A stretch of DNA of 64,000 nucleotides, from positions 50,415,858 to 50,479,857 of the forward strand of contig JANJXV010000004.1 of NCBI GenBank assembly GCA_024803745.1, read 5' to 3'. Numbering within the stretch: the first letter of the stretch is position 1; each line of letters starts with the position of its first letter. Made by a program: the position numbers and the translations under genes. The notes under the pieces were generated by a model. It worked only from the letters and a program-made list of their open reading frames with translations. It made no database searches and had not been told where the DNA came from. This document shows, in pieces, positions 60,335 to 64,000 of the stretch. The DNA comes from Megascapheus bottae (taxonomy: Eukaryota > Chordata > Mammalia > Rodentia > Geomyidae).

Positions 60335-60484
60335 GCTGCTGCCGCGGCCGTGAGCGGGGCGCTCACCGTCGCACTCGGCTCCCCAGCCATCCTCTTCCTC
60401 CGCCTTCTTCTCCTTCTCCGTGCAGCCAGTGCGAGCCAGGAGCTCCGAACCGGGAGGGAGTCCGGGACCCGCAACCTGACTCCG

Positions 60485-60670
60485 CTCTGCTCTGATTGGC
60501 TGGTTACTAGGGCCCCGCCCCTGAGGTGGAGGCGGCCGCGTCTCTGGATTCCGCCCTCCGGCCCTGGGAATAGCGGCTTGGCAGGCCGGCTGCGCCTGCC
60601 AGTCAGTCAGAGTGGCGGAGGCTCTGGGTTCGGAGCCCCGCCCCTTCCCCCCTAATTGATATTATTGGAG
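60485..60670 (+). promoter_or_regulatory. EPHA7 core promoter: CCAAT and GC boxes, no TATA box
   Basis: Two inverted CCAAT boxes (ATTGG) are at 60495-60499, inside CTGATTGG, and at 60664-60668. Sp1-type GC boxes CCCCGCCCC are at about 60513-60521 and 60636-60644. A TAATTG homeodomain-type core is at 60653-60658. No TATA box lies at a suitable distance from the leader. This is the layout of a CpG-island, NF-Y/Sp1-driven promoter with dispersed starts. Confidence 0.5.
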
Positions 60671-60919
60671 TGTGGAGCAAGCGGCCGGTCTGCAGTCGGA
60701 GACTTGCAGGCAGCAAACACGGTGCGAGCCAACAGGAGGGAGGGGGAAAAAATAAAATAAAATAATAAAGGCTAAACGTGGAGCAGTCGGCCTGGGACCG
60801 AGAAGGGGAATCGATGCAAGGAGCGCGATAATAATACTAATAATAACGCACTTCGGAGAAAACAGCATTTCCAAAGCTACGACTCAACTGCAACCTAAAA
60901 TAAAACCTGCTCATGCACC
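60670..60919 (+). other. EPHA7: EPHA7 5' untranslated leader of exon 1 (approximate start)
   Basis: The sequence between the promoter boxes and the ATG is purine/A-rich and unlike the flanking GC-rich DNA. It contains an AAAATAAAATAAAATAATAAAG stretch near 60748-60769 and an ATAATAATACTAATAATAA stretch near 60828-60846. It resembles my recollection of the EPHA7 mRNA leader. The transcription start is not visible from sequence alone, so the left boundary is a guess. It holds one complete short uORF (60814-60831) and an overlapping upstream ATG (60913). Confidence 0.5.
60814..60831 (+). promoter_or_regulatory. Short uORF in the EPHA7 leader
   Basis: ATG CAA GGA GCG CGA TAA is a five-codon frame ending 88 nt before the EPHA7 start. 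Such uORFs usually reduce translation of the main frame. The spacing would allow reinitiation. Use of this uORF is inference. Confidence 0.5.
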
Positions 60920-61016
60920 ATGGTTTTTCAAACTCGGTACCCTTCGTGGATTATTTTATGCTACATCTGGCTGCTCCGCTTTGCACACACAGGGGAGGCG
61001 CAGGCTGCGAAAGAAG
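60913..61016 (+). promoter_or_regulatory. Overlapping upstream ATG, out of frame with EPHA7
   Basis: An ATG begins 7 nt before the EPHA7 ATG, in a different frame. It has C at -3 and C at +4, a weak context. Its frame stays open to the end of exon 1; the next in-frame TAA (61018-61020) is already in the intron. Ribosomes starting here would bypass the real start and read an unrelated peptide into exon 2. Leaky scanning to the strong downstream ATG is expected. Confidence 0.5.
60920..61016 (+). CDS. EPHA7: EPHA7 exon 1 coding part (ephrin type-A receptor 7), partial
   Basis: EPHA7 is a receptor tyrosine kinase that binds GPI-anchored ephrin-A ligands at the plasma membrane and guides axons and neural tissue patterning. 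The ATG at 60920 opens 32 codons that I recognise as the start of mammalian EPHA7: it begins MVFQTRYPSWIILCYIWLL and the exon ends ...GEAQAAKE. This is the signal peptide (hydrophobic core about residues 10-22, small residues near 25-30) plus the first mature residues. The coding part ends one base into codon 33 (phase 1), followed directly by a GTAAGG donor, as expected for this family. The start has a strong context, CACCATGG with A at -3 and G at +4. The ligand-binding, fibronectin, transmembrane, kinase and SAM domains are in later exons outside the window. No defect is seen. The gene identity is near certain; the host species is not. Confidence 0.5.
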
Positions 61017-62689
61017 GTAAGGCGATGGGAAGGCAAAGTTTGTTCTGACTTATTTATTTAGCTGTCTACCTGCACAAGCCGGCTCGTCCGCGGCGCTGCC
61101 GGCCGCGCCTCCGGCGCCAGTCGACCCTCCCCCGCCGGCTCCCCGCCCCCTCGTCGCTCGGGCGGCTAGCTCCGGGCGGACCGGCTCCGGGCCGGCGAGC
61201 CAGGCTTCGTCCGAGCCCTCTGCAGCCCCGCTCCGGAGCTCAGGTCCGTCCTTCGTGGGGTAGCGGGTTTTCCAGCGCGTGCAGACCCGAGGGCTAGAGC
61301 GGCGCGGGAGGGCGGGGAGGGAGCGGGGTGAAGGGGACGGCGGGTGAGCTCGTTCCCGTCGACGGACCTCAGGCGGGTCTCGGCTTCTGCCTCCAGCATT
61401 CTCTCACTCTCACTCCATTCCCCTCCGGGAGGGAAGGAGTTGCCGTCAGAGTTGGGCTGGAAACTGGGTCTTGCAGCCTCGATCGTCCCTTCCTTCCCTC
61501 GGGTGAGCAGACAGTTGCCCGAAGCCTTCCCCCCGCCCCCCACCTCACCCTCCTCGCGGAGCCGAGACTTGCGTGAGCTCCGAATACTCGGGTTACTAAT
61601 GAAGTGCTCCCTGCGTCGGGCAGGCCGGCGGGGGCCTGCGGTGGGCGCTCGGCCGGCGGCGCGGAACAATAACGCCTCCGAGGCGAATCGGGGCGTGCAG
61701 AGCGTGCGCCCCGCGCCCCCCGCGCCCCGCGGGCCGAGATGTTCTCCCCATTCAGCGCGCTCTACCGGGCGCTGGAACCGGCAGCCGCTCAGCGGGACCC
61801 GACCCGCCGAGGACTCCGGGGTGGGCTGCAGTTATGCAATTGGTAATGAGATGCCGCCTGGATGATTAGAAGTCTCCAATCATTTTACCCCTCCGTCCGG
61901 CAGTAGAGAATTCTGAGTGGCCAAAAGCGGGCGGAAGATGGACACTGAGGGTTTGTTAGTCCCGGTGAAAGGGAGCAGGTTTCGTTTGCCGGCTGGTTTA
62001 TTTATTTTATTTTATCCCTCCTCCCCACACTCCTTCGTCTCCTTTGAACCACTGACAAAAGGTAAAATACCTTTCGGTGCCTGTAGTTGGAGCTGGGGGA
62101 AAAATATATATATATATAAATCCTGTCAATGGAAGTAATCTCGCTCTGAAGCGGTGTCACAATGCCCGCACCCCCTCGTCCTGACTATACACAGTGTGTC
62201 AGGTTGATTTTCCGACATTTTAGAAGCAGGATGCCAGCCAGTCCTTGTTCCCGAGGCGTAGACGAGGAGAGGGATCTGTGCGATTTAGGTCAGGATGGTA
62301 ATGAGGACCCAGGTTACTTCACCGTCCTCCGTTCCTCTATTGAACAAAAAAAAACTTACTGGTTGTGGGGCTGATTTTCTTTATCCCTTTATCCGCCCCC
62401 CCTCTTCCCCCCCTCCCCTTCACTCAACAACCCCCCCCCCCCCGCAGCCTGGTGTGTCTTCCAAACAACCTGACCTTGTGACCCCAGTTTCCCCATCAGC
62501 AAGCTCGGCGCGGGGGGGGGGGGCACGAAACTCATTCCGCCGTGTGCCCAAGCTGTCCACGGGCGTTGTGTGCTGATAAATCCTGATCAGCTAGCCACAC
62601 ACACCCACCTCTGCTGAATAAATAAATATAAATCAAATAAAACCAGAACCCCCCCCCCCTCCCAGTATGTCCACTCTCCGGACATCGGT

Positions 62690-63840
62690 GATCAGAAATA
62701 ACCCTATCGCTTTGCCCGGATTGCTTTCGGCGTAGCGGCGTCTGCGGGAAAAGTTTTCCCGGGCGCGGCGAGGCCCGGAGCGCGGAGCCCAGTCCTGCCA
62801 CCCGCGCGCAGGAAGTTGGCGCTATAAATAACTGCAGCACTAGGGGGAGAGACGGTCCCGCGAGCCACACGGCCTCGCTTGCTCGCTTTTATTTTATTTT
62901 ACTTTTATTTATTGCTCTTCTGGGTGCTTATTTGGAGAGGATTTTGATGCACGGAACCTGGGTTCTTGGCAATGCCCAAGTGTGAGGTTTCCCAGGTTAG
63001 GTGGAAGGGGACCGGCTCGGTGGCCCGGCGGGAGGCGAATGCGTCCCGGGTTCCGCTGCTGGATGCCTCTTCCGCGCGCTCAGCCAGCGAGCGCAACGGG
63101 AGCTGGCGTTTGGGGACTAAACCCTCCCCCACCTACCCCGGGGAGGTGTTGGAGGTAGGAGCCGGCGGGGGTTGGTGCTGGCCCCGGGGCATCCACAGGA
63201 CCAGGGCTAAGTGGCTCAGAAGCGTCCCCCCCCCCCCCAAGCTGATACTCAGCTCTTACTGCGGTGGAGAGGGTGGCTGGCGTCCGAGGAGGGACCCGGG
63301 GAGCTTTTACAAGACCCCCTTCCCTCCCTCCCGCCACGTCCTCCCGTGTCGGTCCCCCGCAACTCAGCCAGCCACTCCGAGGCTAATTGCAGCAGCTGCT
63401 GCTTCTCCTTCCCATACACGCAGCCGCCGCCGATTCCCCGCAGGGGAGACGCTTCCCGAAAGCCTCCGTCTCGCTCTCGGCGGCTCCTAGTCAGAGCGAG
63501 GGCGCCACCGGTTCCCAAGAGTGCCCAGGTCTGGGCGGAAGCGTAATGGATGCTCGGCGGCGGCAGGCGCGCCCGTCTGCCCTGCACCGCCCCGCCCCGC
63601 CCCGCCAGCAGCCCCGCCCCGACCCAGGGATCCCGGCCGCCCGCTGCCCTCGCGGCCCCGGGAGACCCTGGGTCAGGATGCACCCACGCCCGCCCGCCCT
63701 CCTGCCTCTCACCCCCGCCGCGCGCCACCCCCGCCCGGGCTCCGGAGCTGCGCCCACGGCGCGGAGAAAGGGCGCGAAGGAAGGGTGAGCACTGAGCTCC
63801 GAGCCGGACCAGGGTGGTCCCGGGAGCGGACGGTGGGCAG
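62690..63840. promoter_or_regulatory. Second CpG-dense block inside EPHA7 intron 1
   Basis: CpG density rises again, most strongly at 62730-62880 and 62990-63790, with repeated CCCCGCCCC GC boxes around 63584-63620. The block is separated from the exon 1 island by a less CpG-dense, partly AT-rich stretch at about 61860-62480. It may be one broad developmental-gene CpG domain or carry its own start sites. Confidence 0.5.
62822..62831 (+). promoter_or_regulatory. TATA-like / MEF2-consensus element in intron 1
   Basis: CTATAAATAA lies in otherwise GC-rich DNA. It fits both a TATA box (TATAAATA at 62823-62830) and the MEF2 consensus YTA(A/T)4TAR. It is followed about 10 nt later by CACTAGGGGGAGA, a partial CTCF-like core. 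Function is inference from motif and position. Confidence 0.5.
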
Positions 63841-64000
63841 AGAGAGAGAGAGAGAGAGAGAAGCGGATCACTTTAGAGCCCAGGCTGATTCAGTGCTCTC
63901 TGGCTGGTTTGGCCTGTCTGGATTCCTTAGTTTCCTCTTCTAACGTGCCAGTAATCACTATCACTGGGTGCTGCTGGGATCTGTGTTTACTGTGCTCCCA

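Larger units (their letters stand above)
60335..61830. promoter_or_regulatory. CpG island over EPHA7 promoter, exon 1 and early intron 1
   Basis: The base composition changes abruptly here from AT-rich upstream DNA to GC-rich sequence with many CpGs. CpGs are densest at about 60345-60640, 61070-61360 and 61600-61830. The A-rich leader interrupts them. No SINE, L1 or microsatellite of the upstream kind lies inside. Boundaries are by eye. Confidence 0.5.
61017..64000 (+). other. EPHA7: EPHA7 intron 1, 5' portion (continues past window)
   Basis: The intron starts with a consensus GTAAGG donor. The first 2.8 kb stays GC- and CpG-rich with several poly-C runs (about 62394-62446, 62651-62660, 63227-63238), poly-G at 62512-62522, an (AT)n spot at 62104-62118 and (GA)n at 63839-63861. 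No second exon was recognised. Open frames of 100-170 codons on both strands reflect high GC content and show no family I know. Confidence 0.5.

Noticed and set aside
60350..60655. 101-codon frame with a leucine-rich, signal-peptide-like start
   Set aside because: It starts at GTG, lies across the EPHA7 promoter boxes, and its length is explained by CpG-rich DNA with few stops.
61166..61865. Overlapping 167- and 173-codon frames on both strands in intron 1
   Set aside because: High GC content removes stops; Pro/Arg/Ala-rich, mutually overlapping, no recognised domain.
62835..62853. CTCF site at CACTAGGGGGAGAGA
   Set aside because: It lacks the GGCGC part of the core; kept only as a comment on the TATA-like element.
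63249..63943. Several 110-160-codon frames near the window end
   Set aside because: Same GC-rich artefact; frames overlap on both strands and show no family.

Overview
The window is vertebrate nuclear DNA from a rodent. It is AT-rich, dense in SINEs, L1 3' ends and microsatellites, and has one recognisable protein-coding gene at its right end. The SINEs are the best clue to the host. Most are dimers of a 7SL-derived B1 unit with a tRNA-derived ID unit, or dimers of two ID-like units, and a few older copies resemble the beaver-type B1-ID arrangement. From memory this combination points to Castorimorpha, most likely a geomyoid such as a kangaroo rat or pocket mouse. That assignment is inference; no database was searched.

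Layout. Positions 1 to about 60,300 form a gene-free upstream region. It holds about 35 SINE copies on both strands, some 16 truncated L1 pieces, three L2 remnants, one MIR-like remnant, and many (GT)n, (GA)n, (GGAA)n and (AT)n tracts, many of which grow directly out of SINE 3' tails. I see no intact gene, tRNA, rRNA, CRISPR or bacterial feature there. SINEs thin out sharply after about 54,200. Two strong CTCF-type motifs in convergent orientation lie at 55,077-55,094 and 56,166-56,183, about 5 kb before the gene.

Positions about 60,335 to 64,000 hold a CpG-island promoter, exon 1 and the start of intron 1 of EPHA7 (ephrin type-A receptor 7), on the + strand. Exon 1 encodes the first 32 residues, essentially the signal peptide. 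It ends in codon phase 1 at 61,016, followed by a consensus GTAAGG donor. The promoter has two inverted CCAAT boxes and two GC boxes. The 5' leader has a five-codon uORF and an upstream ATG, 7 nt before the real start, that opens an overlapping frame. The CpG-rich domain continues about 2.8 kb into intron 1, where a TATA/MEF2-type element sits inside a second CpG-dense block. The rest of EPHA7 lies beyond the window.

No unknown multi-gene system is visible. The most interesting items are the convergent CTCF motif pair, the EPHA7 leader with its overlapping upstream start, the possible intronic promoter, and a perfect 30-bp inverted duplication at the 5' junction of a truncated L1.
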